This document shows, one piece after another, positions 1 through 9,610 of a DNA stretch of 47,831 bases; position 1 is the first letter of the stretch; the number at the start of each line of letters is the position of its first letter. This DNA comes from Flavobacteriaceae bacterium CP2B (lineage in GTDB: Bacteria > Bacteroidota > Bacteroidia > Flavobacteriales > Flavobacteriaceae): contig LXTR01000011.1 in NCBI GenBank assembly GCA_001683825.1, positions 1 through 47,831 of the forward strand, given 5' to 3'. The notes beneath the pieces are model-generated. The model did no database searches, was not told the origin of the DNA, and saw only the letters and a list, made by a program, of their open reading frames with translations. Position numbers and translations under genes: made by a program.

Positions 1-1491
1 TGTAATACCTCTACATTAGCGCCGTACACAACCCCATTGGATGCATACCGTGCGGCCCATTTGTACAGGCGTTTAGGGTTTAGTGCCTCGGTGCAGACGA
101 TCAACCAGGCCGTAGGCCAAACTGCTGGTGCCCTGGTAGATAGCCTTATCAGCCAGGGGGTGGGCATGGCTCCCAGTCCGGCCCCAGCCTGGGCCGACTG
201 GAACAATAGCAACTACCCGGCCGATGATGACGCAGCGGGACAGGTAAGGCGTGCCCAATATGAGGAATGGAGGATTACCTATACTTCTGCCCTGCTCAAC
301 AATAACCTCAGGGACCGCTTAAGTTTCTTTTGGAGCAACCATTTCGTTACCGAACTCGATGTCTATAATTGCAGTTCCTACCTGTATTACTACATCAATT
401 GCCTGCAGCGCAACGCCCTCGGGAATTTTAAGACCTTCGTGAGTGAAATAGGGCTTACCCCGGCTATGCTGTACTACCTGGACGGGGTATACAACAACGG
501 GAACAACCCCAATGAAAACTATGCGCGAGAATTGTATGAGCTCTTCTCCCTGGGCGAAGGAAACGGCTACACAGAACAGGACATCATTGAAACGGCCCGG
601 GCCCTTTCCGGTTACACCGAACGCGGTGAAATAGGGTGCGAACCCGTGTTGTTTGATGCCACAACCTTTGACGCCGGCAGCAAAACCATCCTGGGGCAAA
701 CCGGCAACTGGGGGTACGATGATGTGATCGACATTTTGTTCCAACAGCGTCCCAACGAAATCGCGAATTTTATTTGTAAAAAATTATACGAATTTTTTGT
801 CCATCCCGATTCGGATGATGATGCCGGCAACGCCCAGGCGATCATCTCGGGTATGGCCAGCACTTTTGTATCGAATAATTTTGAGATCGCCCCGGTGCTC
901 ACCCAACTCCTCAAGAGCCAGCATTTCTTTGACGATGAGGCCATTGGGGTCATCATCAAGAGCCCGTACGACCTCTACCTCAACCTTATACAGGAAACCG
1001 GCTTTGCCTATGACAACAGTACCCTGCTGAACGTGGTAGACGCCTCCGGCCTGCTGGGCCAGGAGTTGTTTGACCCTGTGGATGTCGCGGGTTGGCAGAG
1101 AGACCGTACCTGGATCAATACGAACTTCATGATAGGGCGCTGGCTGACCTTAGAGGTCTTCCTGCAGGCCTTTTATGGGAACAACGCCGAACAGTTCCGC
1201 ACCCTTGCCATGGATGCGGTAGGACCTGCTGACAGCAATACCAGTAACCCCGAGACCGTGGTCAGGGCGCTGGTAGATAAATTCCTCCCCAAGGGGCTTC
1301 TTACCCAACAGGATTTTGACAATGCCATGTCGGTCTTCAAGATTGAAGACGTCCCGGAGAATTATTACGGCTCCGATTACATCCCCGGAGGACTGGGGTT
1401 GTGGATGCTCTCTGTAAGCCCCGAAGTACCCCAGCAGGTTTTCCTGTTGCTGATGCATCTTTCCAGACAACCAGAATTTCAATTAAAGTAA
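1..1491 (+). CDS. DUF1800 family protein (5' end outside window)
   Basis: The reading frame is already open at base 1, so the true start lies upstream. What remains is about 496 residues of a DUF1800 protein. Near the visible N-terminus is the family hallmark AAHLYRRLGF, followed by repeated Asn/Tyr-rich helices (NYARELYELFSLGEG) and a C-terminal 'DVAGWQ' block. DUF1800 proteins are large exported proteins of unknown biochemical function that are usually encoded next to a DUF1501 protein, as here, where the next gene starts 10 nt downstream. A TTG at base 37 is only an internal codon. Function beyond the family assignment is not known. Confidence 0.9.
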   Translation, partial: CNTSTLAPYTTPLDAYRAAHLYRRLGFSASVQTINQAVGQTAGALVDSLISQGVGMAPSPAPAWADWNNSNYPADDDAAGQVRRAQYEEWRITYTSALLNNNLRDRLSFFWSNHFVTELDVYNCSSYLYYYINCLQRNALGNFKTFVSEIGLTPAMLYYLDGVYNNGNNPNENYARELYELFSLGEGNGYTEQDIIETARALSGYTERGEIGCEPVLFDATTFDAGSKTILGQTGNWGYDDVIDILFQQRPNEIANFICKKLYEFFVHPDSDDDAGNAQAIISGMASTFVSNNFEIAPVLTQLLKSQHFFDDEAIGVIIKSPYDLYLNLIQETGFAYDNSTLLNVVDASGLLGQELFDPVDVAGWQRDRTWINTNFMIGRWLTLEVFLQAFYGNNAEQFRTLAMDAVGPADSNTSNPETVVRALVDKFLPKGLLTQQDFDNAMSVFKIEDVPENYYGSDYIPGGLGLWMLSVSPEVPQQVFLLLMHLSRQPEFQLK

Positions 1492-1501
1492 ACCTACTGT
1501 T

Positions 1502-3196
1502 ATGTGCAACACCCATATCCCTGTCAATATAAAGAACCAAAACAAGCACGACCAGGAACATAAATTCTGGAGCCGTCGCTCTTTTTTACAAGCATTGGGC
1601 ATTGCCGGGTCAGGCTCCATGATGCTGGGCAGCAATATGCTCACGGCATCTGCGCCATCCCCATTGACCGCGGCCATTGCCAATGCCCCTACCGATGCCA
1701 TCCTCATCCTGATCCGCCTTTCGGGCGGCAATGACGGGTTGAGCACGGTAATCCCCATAGAGCAATACGACACCTATAGAAACGCCCGCCCCAATATCTA
1801 CCTGCCGGAGAGTAAGATCCTTAAGCTTACCGACGAGTTCGGGATACCCACCTATATGAATTCTTTGGAAGCCATGTGGGGAGAGGGCCAGTTCAAGGCC
1901 GTCCACGGGGTTGGCTATGAAAACCAGAGCCTGTCGCATTTTACGGGCTCTGACATCTATGCCAATACCGACCTTACCACCACCGGGTTCACAGGGTTGG
2001 ACACGGGTTGGATGGGCCGATATTTTGAAAACATCTACCCGGATTACCTGGTGAATCCCCCGGCATCTCCGGCCGCCATACAGATCGGCAACTTTGGGAG
2101 CCTTGTGTTCCAGGGCGAAGAAACCAACTATGCCTTTGTCACCTCCAATATCGACCAACTCGAGCAAATAGCGGAGTCCGGGGTACAATACAGCCTGGAG
2201 GACAGCCTGTTCAATTCCTGTATGTATGGCGACCAGCTCAAATTCCTGAGGGGTGTGGCCAACACCACCTATGAATATTCCGGCCTGATTCACGAAGCCT
2301 ATGAACGGGGACAAAACCAGGTAGCGTACCAGGACAATGGCTTTGCCCGGCAGCTGGCCCTGCTGGCCAGGCTTATCAAAGGAAACCTGGGCACCAAGGT
2401 CTACATGATTTCCATGGGCGGCTTTGACACCCATGGCAACCAGCCCCTGGCCCATGAGCGGCTGATGTCTAACCTGTCTATCGCGGTCAACAATTTTTAT
2501 GATGACCTCGCCTTTACCGAACAGGATGACAAGGTGCTTAGCATGACCTTTTCCGAATTCGGACGCCGTATTTTTGAAAACGGCTCTAACGGTACCGACC
2601 ACGGGAAGGCGGCCCCCACCCTGTTCTTTGGTTCGGGCCTGAACGGCAGCGCCTTTGTGGGAGAGCACCCGTCCCTGGATAACCCCAACAGCCGGGGCAA
2701 CCTGGAATATACCATGGATTTCAGGGACCTGTATGCCACCGTGCTGGCCGAATGGCTTTGCGTACCCATCCCCCTGGTGGAGCAACACCTGCTGAACCAC
2801 CCGTACAATCCGGTGAACCTCGGCTTTAGCTGCAGCGGGGTAGATTTCCCCGATATTGTTTACAGTGACGATCCCCCCACCCCGCCGACCCCACAGGACC
2901 CGGATGGTACAGACCCGGATCCGGATTTGCTGGAGGCCATCGTACACAAACCTTTTTACCCAACAAAAGAAACACCCCATATCTATCTGGAAATGCCTTT
3001 CAGCGCCCACGTGGATATACAGTTATACAACATCCTCGGACAGAACGTCGGGACCGTCTTCAACGAAATGATGTTTGAAGGCTCCACGGAAATCAATATC
3101 CGCGACCGCATGCCCACAACCCTGTCAACCGGGAAGTATATTTACAGGATACAGGTAGCTGAAAGGAAAATGTCCAAATCGATTATGGTGTCCTAA
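1502..3196 (+). CDS. DUF1501 family exported protein with T9SS C-terminal signal
   Basis: The 564-residue protein begins with a twin-arginine-like signal (SRRSFLQALG, about residues 24-33) and a hydrophobic stretch. The DUF1501 domain follows, a sulfatase/phosphatase-fold relative with the conserved blocks RLSGGNDGLS and GGFDTHGNQ. A Pro/Asp-rich linker (about residues 455-475) joins it to a C-terminal domain of roughly 80 residues containing YNILGQNVG and YIYRIQV, which matches type A T9SS sorting domains. The protein is therefore probably exported and sorted to the cell surface. It follows the DUF1800 gene by 10 nt, the usual pairing. The enzymatic role is not established. Confidence 0.9.
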   Translation: MCNTHIPVNIKNQNKHDQEHKFWSRRSFLQALGIAGSGSMMLGSNMLTASAPSPLTAAIANAPTDAILILIRLSGGNDGLSTVIPIEQYDTYRNARPNIYLPESKILKLTDEFGIPTYMNSLEAMWGEGQFKAVHGVGYENQSLSHFTGSDIYANTDLTTTGFTGLDTGWMGRYFENIYPDYLVNPPASPAAIQIGNFGSLVFQGEETNYAFVTSNIDQLEQIAESGVQYSLEDSLFNSCMYGDQLKFLRGVANTTYEYSGLIHEAYERGQNQVAYQDNGFARQLALLARLIKGNLGTKVYMISMGGFDTHGNQPLAHERLMSNLSIAVNNFYDDLAFTEQDDKVLSMTFSEFGRRIFENGSNGTDHGKAAPTLFFGSGLNGSAFVGEHPSLDNPNSRGNLEYTMDFRDLYATVLAEWLCVPIPLVEQHLLNHPYNPVNLGFSCSGVDFPDIVYSDDPPTPPTPQDPDGTDPDPDLLEAIVHKPFYPTKETPHIYLEMPFSAHVDIQLYNILGQNVGTVFNEMMFEGSTEINIRDRMPTTLSTGKYIYRIQVAERKMSKSIMVS

Positions 3197-3229
3197 CCGA
3201 CTCCTACTTGGCAAGAATTCCCCCATTGC

Positions 3230-3259
3230 CGGAAAAGCCCCTTGGAAGCTTTCCGTTTT
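3230..3259 (+). terminator. Possible intrinsic terminator after the DUF1501 gene
   Basis: CGGAAAAGC (3230-3238) can pair with GCTTTCCG (3248-3255), with one bulge, and is followed by TTTT. It lies 34 nt after the DUF1501 stop and before the metG promoter-like box. The stem is imperfect and the T tract short, so this is tentative. Confidence 0.35.
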
Positions 3260-3310
3260 GGGGGATTTTCATTTTCAACGCAGGGGCAGTGCAGGGCCTG
3301 AAAAAATGGT

Positions 3311-3318
3311 TACTTTTG
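3311..3318 (+). promoter_or_regulatory. Bacteroidota -7 promoter box for metG
   Basis: TACTTTTG matches the Bacteroidota -7 consensus TAnnTTTG and lies 20 nt before the metG ATG. I see no convincing -33 TTG at the expected distance. The assignment rests on the motif and its position. Confidence 0.5.
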
Positions 3319-3337
3319 TGGCTTAATCCATTTTTTG

Positions 3338-5404
3338 ATGTCCAAAAAACCTGCACGCTACACGGTCACCGCAGCCCTTCCCTATACCAACGGCCCCATC
3401 CACATTGGCCACCTGGCAGGGGTATATGTCCCCGCCGACATTTATGTACGCTACCTCCGCCTCATGGGCGAAGACGTAGCCTTTGTCTGTGGGAGCGATG
3501 AACATGGGGTAGCCATCCCGATGAAGGCAAAGAAAGAAGGCGTAACCCCCAAGGAACTCATAGACAAGTACCACGGCATGATCAAAAGTTCCTTTGAAAC
3601 TTTTGGGATCTCCTTCGATAATTATTCCAGGACCTCAGCGGAGATCCACCATAAAACAGCCTCTGACTTCTTTATCAAACTCCATGACCAGGATGATTTC
3701 CTGGAAGAAACTTCCGCCCAACTCTACGATGAGGAGGCGGGGCAGTTTTTGGCAGACCGGTTTGTAACAGGCACCTGCCCCCGATGTGGCTACCCGGAAG
3801 CCTATGGGGACCAATGCGAGAATTGCGGTTCTTCCCTGAGCGCCACGGAACTCATACAACCCAAATCTACCTTAAGCGGATCGGTCCCCAGCTTGCGGGA
3901 AACCCGCCACTGGTACCTGCCCTTGGACCGCTACGAGGATTTCCTGAAGGAATGGATACTGGCAGGGCATAAAGACGACTGGAAGCCCAATGTTTACGGG
4001 CAGTGCAAGTCCTGGATAGATGATGGCCTCAAACCCCGGGCCGTGACACGCGACCTGGACTGGGGGATCCCGGTACCCGTGGCCGGGGGCGAAGGCAAAG
4101 TGCTCTACGTATGGTTTGACGCTCCTATAGGATATATTTCCTCTACCAAAGAATGGGCACATGACCAGGGGATAGACTGGGAACCGTACTGGAAGGCAAA
4201 AGACACCCAACTGGTCCATTTTATCGGGAAAGACAACATTGTCTTCCATTGCATTATCTTCCCGGTGATGTTAAAAGCCCATGGCGATTTCATCCTGCCG
4301 GAAAATGTCCCGGCCAACGAGTTCCTGAACCTGGAAGGGCAAAAACTGTCTACCTCCAAGAATTGGGCGGTATGGTTGCATGAATACCTGGATGACTTTA
4401 AGGACATGCAGGATGTGCTGCGGTATACCCTGACTGCCAACGCCCCTGAAACCAAGGATAACGACTTTACATGGAAGGATTTTCAGGCCCGCAACAATAA
4501 CGAACTGGTGGCCATTTTCGGCAATTTCATCAACCGGGTGGTGGTGCTCACCCACAAATACTACGGGGGCACGGTTCCGTCCCCAACCAAGCTGGAAAAA
4601 GAAGACCTGGCCACCCTGAACGCGTTACGGGAATTTCCCCAAACGCTTTCCGGTTCCATCTGCCGCTACCGTTTCCGCGAAGGCAGCCAGGAACTGATGA
4701 ACCTGGCCCGGCTGGGCAACCAGTACCTGGCCGGTGAAGAGCCATGGAAGGTGATTAAGCAGGATCCCGGGCGCGTACAGGCCGTGATGTTTGTCGCCCT
4801 CCAGATCGCCGCAGGCCTGGCGGTGCTATGCGAACCATTCCTGCCATTTACTTCGGAAAAACTGAAACGCATGCTGTACCCCCGGGGCGCCACTCCCCCG
4901 CAGTGGAAGGACGTGGCCACCCCCGGCAGCCTTTTGGAACCCGGGCAAGCCATAGGCCCGGCAGCACTATTGTTCAGGAAAATTGAAGACACAGAAATCC
5001 AGGCCCAGTTAGACCGGCTGCAGGCCACCAAAAAATCGAATGAATTAGAAAACGCTTCGCTTATGCCACAGAAAGAAACCATTAGTTTTGACGATTTCTC
5101 TAAGATGGACCTGCGGGTCGGTACAATCCTGTCTGCCGAAAAGATGCCAAAGACCAAAAAACTGATGGTGCTGCAGGTAGATACGGGGCTCGATCAGCGC
5201 ACCATTGTTTCGGGTATTGCGGAAAGCTTTGAACCAGAGGACATCATCGGGAAGAAGGTAACGGTACTGGTCAACCTGGCCCCAAGGCCGCTTCGGGGTG
5301 TTGAAAGCCAGGGGATGATCCTCATGACCGAAGACCAGGACGGTAAGCTCGTCTTTCTGAACCCGGATGAAGGAGGGGTAGGCAACGGGCAGACCATTAA
5401 CTAA
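3338..5404 (+). CDS. metG: Methionyl-tRNA synthetase
   Basis: This cytoplasmic class I aminoacyl-tRNA synthetase charges tRNA-Met with methionine. Its 688 residues carry the HIGH signature (PIHIGHLAG) near the N-terminus and a zinc knuckle with two CxxC pairs (CPRC, CENC) at about residues 148-168. The KMSKS-equivalent is KLSTSKN. The C-terminal EMAP/Trbp111-like tRNA-binding domain (MDLRVGTI ... SQGMILMTE) completes the long dimeric form of the enzyme. ATG 3338 is preferred over the TTG immediately before it. The next gene starts 4 nt after the stop, suggesting cotranscription. Confidence 0.97.
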   Translation: MSKKPARYTVTAALPYTNGPIHIGHLAGVYVPADIYVRYLRLMGEDVAFVCGSDEHGVAIPMKAKKEGVTPKELIDKYHGMIKSSFETFGISFDNYSRTSAEIHHKTASDFFIKLHDQDDFLEETSAQLYDEEAGQFLADRFVTGTCPRCGYPEAYGDQCENCGSSLSATELIQPKSTLSGSVPSLRETRHWYLPLDRYEDFLKEWILAGHKDDWKPNVYGQCKSWIDDGLKPRAVTRDLDWGIPVPVAGGEGKVLYVWFDAPIGYISSTKEWAHDQGIDWEPYWKAKDTQLVHFIGKDNIVFHCIIFPVMLKAHGDFILPENVPANEFLNLEGQKLSTSKNWAVWLHEYLDDFKDMQDVLRYTLTANAPETKDNDFTWKDFQARNNNELVAIFGNFINRVVVLTHKYYGGTVPSPTKLEKEDLATLNALREFPQTLSGSICRYRFREGSQELMNLARLGNQYLAGEEPWKVIKQDPGRVQAVMFVALQIAAGLAVLCEPFLPFTSEKLKRMLYPRGATPPQWKDVATPGSLLEPGQAIGPAALLFRKIEDTEIQAQLDRLQATKKSNELENASLMPQKETISFDDFSKMDLRVGTILSAEKMPKTKKLMVLQVDTGLDQRTIVSGIAESFEPEDIIGKKVTVLVNLAPRPLRGVESQGMILMTEDQDGKLVFLNPDEGGVGNGQTIN

Positions 5405-5408
5405 GGCC

Positions 5409-6311
5409 GTGCTTCAGATTGCATACCATCCTGTTTACCAGCACCCCTTGCCTGCTGGGCACCGATTTCCTATGCGGAAATACGAACTCCTGCCACAACA
5501 ATTACTATATGAAGGAAGTTGCGATCCTTCAAATTTTTTCGCACCCGAACTACCAGCCGACCCCTACATAACCGCCACCCACGACCCGGATTATTATCAC
5601 GCCCTGTGCCATCTGGAAATCCCGGCCAGGGAGGCGCGAAAAATCGGCTTTCCCCTGAGTGAGGGCCTGGTAGAGCGCGAACGTATCATCGCCGGCGGGA
5701 CGATCACAGCCTGCGAATACGCATTGAAATACGGTATCGCCATGAATATTGCCGGCGGCACGCACCATGCCTACAGCAATCGGGGGGAAGCCTTTTGCAT
5801 GTTGAACGACCAGGCGATCGCGGCCCGCTACCTGCTGCAAAAAGGGCTCGCCAGCCAGGTCCTGATCGTAGACCTGGACGTGCACCAGGGCAACGGCACC
5901 GCCCAAATTTTCCGGGATGACCCCTCGGTCTTCACCTTCTCCATGCACGGGGCAGGCAACTACCCATTCAAAAAAGAACGCTCAGACCTGGATATCCCGC
6001 TTGAAAAAGGTACCGGTGATAAAGCCTACCTAAGCCTGCTCCGGGAAACCCTCCCCCGCCTGCTGGATGAGGTAGCCCCGGACTTTATATGCTACCTCTG
6101 CGGGGTCGACGTACTGGAAAGTGATGCTCTGGGGACCTTATCGCTTAGCCTGGAGGGATGTGCGGAACGCGACCGCATCGTACTCGAAAGTTGCCATAAG
6201 AACAAGGTCCCGGTTCAATGCAGCATGGGGGGTGGGTATTCGCCGGACCTCAGGACCATCGTGGAAGCACATGCCAATACCTTCAGATGTGCACAAAATG
6301 TGTATTTTTAA
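5409..6311 (+). CDS. Histone deacetylase family hydrolase (AcuC/HDAC-like)
   Basis: The 300-residue protein is a zinc-dependent deacetylase of the arginase/deacetylase fold. Visible signatures are GGTHHAYSNRGEAFC (the active-site His pair), VDLDVHQGNGTA (zinc ligands D and H), CGVDVLESDALG (third zinc ligand) and GGGYSPD (transition-state Tyr). Its compact length and single domain resemble bacterial class IV-like deacetylases. The substrate is unknown; acetylated polyamines or acetyl-lysine are possibilities. The start is GTG at 5409, 4 nt after metG. An ATG-initiated PAP2 phosphatase follows 16 nt after the stop. Confidence 0.9.
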   Translation: MLQIAYHPVYQHPLPAGHRFPMRKYELLPQQLLYEGSCDPSNFFAPELPADPYITATHDPDYYHALCHLEIPAREARKIGFPLSEGLVERERIIAGGTITACEYALKYGIAMNIAGGTHHAYSNRGEAFCMLNDQAIAARYLLQKGLASQVLIVDLDVHQGNGTAQIFRDDPSVFTFSMHGAGNYPFKKERSDLDIPLEKGTGDKAYLSLLRETLPRLLDEVAPDFICYLCGVDVLESDALGTLSLSLEGCAERDRIVLESCHKNKVPVQCSMGGGYSPDLRTIVEAHANTFRCAQNVYF

Positions 6312-6327
6312 CCAAACTCCCGTTTCT

Positions 6328-7164
6328 ATGAAATGGATTTACGTCCCGCTGCTCTTTTTGCTGCATGCCGCTGTCTGGGCCCAGGACAGCATCCCTGAAC
6401 AGCCGGAACGCCGTTGGGACATGCTTACCTATGACCTGGGCAATATTTTTGGCGGGATCGGTTATGCGTACACCCGGCCTTTACATTGGCAGGGCGACGA
6501 CTGGGCTAGGGTCGGGGGGGTCGTTGCCGGCGCAGCCCTCATTTACCTGGTAGACACCCCCGTCTCAGACTATTTCATGGATATCAAGGAAGATGTGCCG
6601 AAGGCCATCCGCGATTACGGCTTTGAATATGGCAGCCCGGCCAATAACTATATGATCACGGGGGCGGTCTATATCACGGGCCTGGCCACCAGGAACGAAA
6701 AATTGCGGAGGACCGGGGTGCTCCTCATTTCCTCGGCCAGCGCGGCCGGTTTCCTGCAGCAATTTTTTAAATCTGCCGTTGGCCGGGCCAGGCCTCTGAG
6801 CGGTCTGAGCAAAGACACCTTTAGTCCGCTATGGAGTGGCGACAAGGACTTTCATTCCTTCCCTTCGGGTCACGCCATCCTGGCCTTTTCCAATGCCTAT
6901 GCCATCGCCAAGCAGTTCAGGAACCCCTGGGTGAAAGCAGGAATTTATACGGTAGGGATGGTACCGGGCATCTCCAGGCTTTGGGAAGGCAAACACTGGC
7001 TTTCGGACGTGGCCCTCAGTGTGGCGGTGAGTATTTTTACCGTAGAGGCCATTGATCGCTATCTCGATCGCAAATATGCCCAAAAATACAACGAACAGGC
7101 AGATGGGGTGCAGCTCGACCTGCAGGTAGGCCCCGGGCGGCTGGGCCTTGTATTGCGCTTTTAG
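6328..7164 (+). CDS. PAP2-family phosphatase, exported
   Basis: I chose ATG 6328 because it gives a clean signal peptide (MKWIYVPLLFLLHAAVWAQ); the open frame extends further upstream only inside the preceding gene. The 278-residue product carries the three-part PAP2 acid-phosphatase signature: KSAVGRARP, SFPSGHA and SRLWEGKHWLSD. The family removes phosphate from lipids such as undecaprenyl pyrophosphate or phosphatidic acid in the envelope. Substrate specificity cannot be read from the sequence. It follows the deacetylase gene by 16 nt. Confidence 0.88.
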   Translation: MKWIYVPLLFLLHAAVWAQDSIPEQPERRWDMLTYDLGNIFGGIGYAYTRPLHWQGDDWARVGGVVAGAALIYLVDTPVSDYFMDIKEDVPKAIRDYGFEYGSPANNYMITGAVYITGLATRNEKLRRTGVLLISSASAAGFLQQFFKSAVGRARPLSGLSKDTFSPLWSGDKDFHSFPSGHAILAFSNAYAIAKQFRNPWVKAGIYTVGMVPGISRLWEGKHWLSDVALSVAVSIFTVEAIDRYLDRKYAQKYNEQADGVQLDLQVGPGRLGLVLRF

Positions 7165-7250
7165 ACGTAGCCTGCCAAGAAGCAAAAGCACCCATAAACC
7201 CTCACAATTCAATACGGGTATCGTATCTTTAAGTCAAGATCCGATGTCTT

Positions 7251-8720
7251 ATGGAAAAATTCAAACGAAGAGACTTTATTAAGAATACGCTAAAAGCCGG
7301 CGTGGGTGCCTCGCTCCTGAACGTAGCCTACACCGGGGCCCAGGAACCGGAAACGACGGGCGAACAGGGGATAAAAAACTCTGCTTCGCCTAAAAAAGTA
7401 GTGGTCGGCGGAGCCGGGATTGCCGGGTTATGCTGTGCCTATGAGTTGATGAAGATGGGCCACGATGTCACCGTGCTGGAGGCTTCCGGCAGGCACGGCG
7501 GACATGTATATACCGCCAGGGACGGGCTATCAGACGGTTTGTATGGGGATTACGGGCAGGAGCATATTACCCGGCCCGGTTATGACCGATACTGGAAGTA
7601 CATTGAAGAGTTTGGCCTGACCGCCCTACCCTATCCCAGGAGAAAAAATGTCCTCAGGCGCATCCAGGGAAAATTCTATTCCGAAGACATGCTACAGGAC
7701 CGTGGTGTCCTCAAAGGATTGGGGTTTAATGAGCGTGAAGTTTCCTTTTTATCCAGAAACCCCTGGGGAGAACTCAAAACACTGTACGTTGGTTCCTACC
7801 TCGGGGCGTTCAAAGATGAATATGAACCCTTCAATATAGGCTATGACCAGCTGGACATGGTCCCCATTTCCGATATTTATAAAAAAGAAGGGGCCTCCAA
7901 AGCGGCCCTGGGTTTCCTGGGTGGTGACCACAGCTCGGCTTTATATGAACTATGGATGTCCGCGATCCTGAAAATACGGGGCGTACCCGAATTCCCAACG
8001 GGAATCTACCGTTTAAAAGGTGGAAACCAGCAACTTCCGGATGCATTTGCAAAACGCCTGGGCAGCAGGGTATGGCTAAACAGTGCCATCCTATCCCTAC
8101 AAAACAATCCTGATTCGGTCCGAATCACCTATAAAAACGCCCGGGGGACGAACTCGCTGGAAGCCGATTATTTTGTAAATTGCATCCCCTTGCCGGCATT
8201 TAAGCATATTCCGGTTGAACCTGCACTGCCTGAGGAAAAACAACATGTGGTAGACAACGTGACTTACGGCTCCTACCAACGTTTTGTATTTCAGGCCAGT
8301 TCCAAGTTCTGGGAGGAGGATGGCCTTAGCATCAACCTGTTCCTGGACCACCCCGACCTTTGGGATGTGTGGCATTCTGCGGACGAAGTAGACACCCACC
8401 GTGTCATCATTTTAGGTACCGGGCCAGGTGGGATATCCCCGCTTAGGGCTCTTGCCGCCTTCCGGGAAGTATATCCCGGAAAGCGGGATACCATAGAGCA
8501 GGCTGTCAGTATGGACTGGACCAAACAGGCCTTTTCCCCAACCTGTGAACGCCAGCCATTTCCAATCGGAGCACTAAAATTGTTCTGGCCGCATATAATG
8601 GAGCCAACGGGGCGTATCCATTTTGCAGGAGCTTATGCAGACAACCTCAATTGGGGCACCGAGGCTGCCACCCGCTCTGCCAACCGCGTGGCCATGCAAA
8701 TTGATAAGGCCCCGGGATAA
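7251..8720 (+). CDS. FAD-dependent amine-oxidase-like oxidoreductase, Tat-type signal
   Basis: The N-terminus has an RRDFIK twin-arginine motif followed by a hydrophobic segment, suggesting folded export through Tat with FAD bound. Residues about 50-80 form the dinucleotide-binding motif (VVGGAGIAGLCCAYE ... VLEASGRHGGH) typical of flavin amine oxidases and phytoene-desaturase relatives. The C-terminal FAD-capping motif is FAGAYADNLNWGTEAATRSA. A TATCTTTA box at 7224-7231 is close to the -7 consensus. The substrate is unknown. A c-type cytochrome gene starts 12 nt after the stop and is a plausible electron acceptor. Confidence 0.85.
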   Translation: MEKFKRRDFIKNTLKAGVGASLLNVAYTGAQEPETTGEQGIKNSASPKKVVVGGAGIAGLCCAYELMKMGHDVTVLEASGRHGGHVYTARDGLSDGLYGDYGQEHITRPGYDRYWKYIEEFGLTALPYPRRKNVLRRIQGKFYSEDMLQDRGVLKGLGFNEREVSFLSRNPWGELKTLYVGSYLGAFKDEYEPFNIGYDQLDMVPISDIYKKEGASKAALGFLGGDHSSALYELWMSAILKIRGVPEFPTGIYRLKGGNQQLPDAFAKRLGSRVWLNSAILSLQNNPDSVRITYKNARGTNSLEADYFVNCIPLPAFKHIPVEPALPEEKQHVVDNVTYGSYQRFVFQASSKFWEEDGLSINLFLDHPDLWDVWHSADEVDTHRVIILGTGPGGISPLRALAAFREVYPGKRDTIEQAVSMDWTKQAFSPTCERQPFPIGALKLFWPHIMEPTGRIHFAGAYADNLNWGTEAATRSANRVAMQIDKAPG

Positions 8721-8732
8721 TAGCAGGTTGCA

Positions 8733-9458
8733 ATGCGATACAAAATCTTGGCATGGGCGATAGGATGTTCCGTTGTATGGGCCATGGCAGCATGGCCTTT
8801 TCAGGAGAACACACCGCCCCAGGTGCAAATTACAACCCCCCGCGACAAGGACCGATTTCAATGGAATTCACGCATTCCCTATGAAATTGTGGTATCCGAC
8901 AGGGAAGACGGGCATACGGAATACCGGGAAATCCCGGAAAATGAAGTCTTTATGGTCATTTCCTATGTGGCTGACTCTACCCTTGCCAACCAGCAGCTCA
9001 AAAATGAAATAAGGCCCGGGCTGGAGGTCCTGTCCCGAATGGGCCGTTCAAATTGTTTTAGTTGCCACAGGCAAAGGGAAAACCTGATAGGGCCCTCATT
9101 TGAAAGGATTGCCCGGCGATATGGTTCCCAAGCCCAGAAAACCGATTCCCTGGTCAAGCGGGTTATCCATGGAAGCCTGGGGCGGTGGGGCGATCAGCAA
9201 ATGCCGGCACAGACCGGGTTGGAAACCGCAGAAGTGCAGGAAATGGTGCGTTGGATACTGGAGAATGGCCTTAACACGGATGTCCAATATATCCCGGGAA
9301 CAAAGGGTGCGTTCCAAAGCCGGTCGAAACCGGGAACGCAAAGCCGCAGTACGGGATATGCCCTTAGGGCTTACTACAGGGATCATGGCCAGGCGGGCAT
9401 CCCGGGAAGTTCAAGGATCGGGACACACACCATCATCATGCATCCGGACACGGAATAG
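8733..9458 (+). CDS. Secreted mono-haem c-type cytochrome
   Basis: The 241-residue protein starts with a signal-like hydrophobic segment. An Ig/fibronectin-like stretch (TPPQVQITTP ... IPYEIVVSDREDG) follows. The haem-c motif is CFSCH at residues 108-112, with a distal Met candidate in DQQMPAQ. The C-terminal module (GYALRAYYRDHG ... PGSSRIGTHTI) resembles the beta-rich tail found on cytochromes that accompany soluble sugar dehydrogenases. Placement directly after an exported flavoprotein suggests the cytochrome takes its electrons; this is inference from context. Confidence 0.82.
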   Translation: MRYKILAWAIGCSVVWAMAAWPFQENTPPQVQITTPRDKDRFQWNSRIPYEIVVSDREDGHTEYREIPENEVFMVISYVADSTLANQQLKNEIRPGLEVLSRMGRSNCFSCHRQRENLIGPSFERIARRYGSQAQKTDSLVKRVIHGSLGRWGDQQMPAQTGLETAEVQEMVRWILENGLNTDVQYIPGTKGAFQSRSKPGTQSRSTGYALRAYYRDHGQAGIPGSSRIGTHTIIMHPDTE

Positions 9459-9610
9459 TGGATGCCGATCGCGATGGCCCCACTACTCAGCCGGCAGGCC
9501 CGGCACAGCCATTTTCGGACTAGTCGGGACCTGCCCGGGGAATCTCCCCCGGTAATTTGTATATTCTGCTACATTGTTTACATTTAGTTTTCCGCGTAAA
9601 CCACCAAGCC

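Noticed and set aside
1610-3010. Long minus-strand open frame (466 aa) opposite the DUF1501 gene
   Set aside because: It is an antisense shadow of a well-supported gene in GC-rich DNA, has no recognisable domain and shows low-complexity Val/Gly-rich composition.
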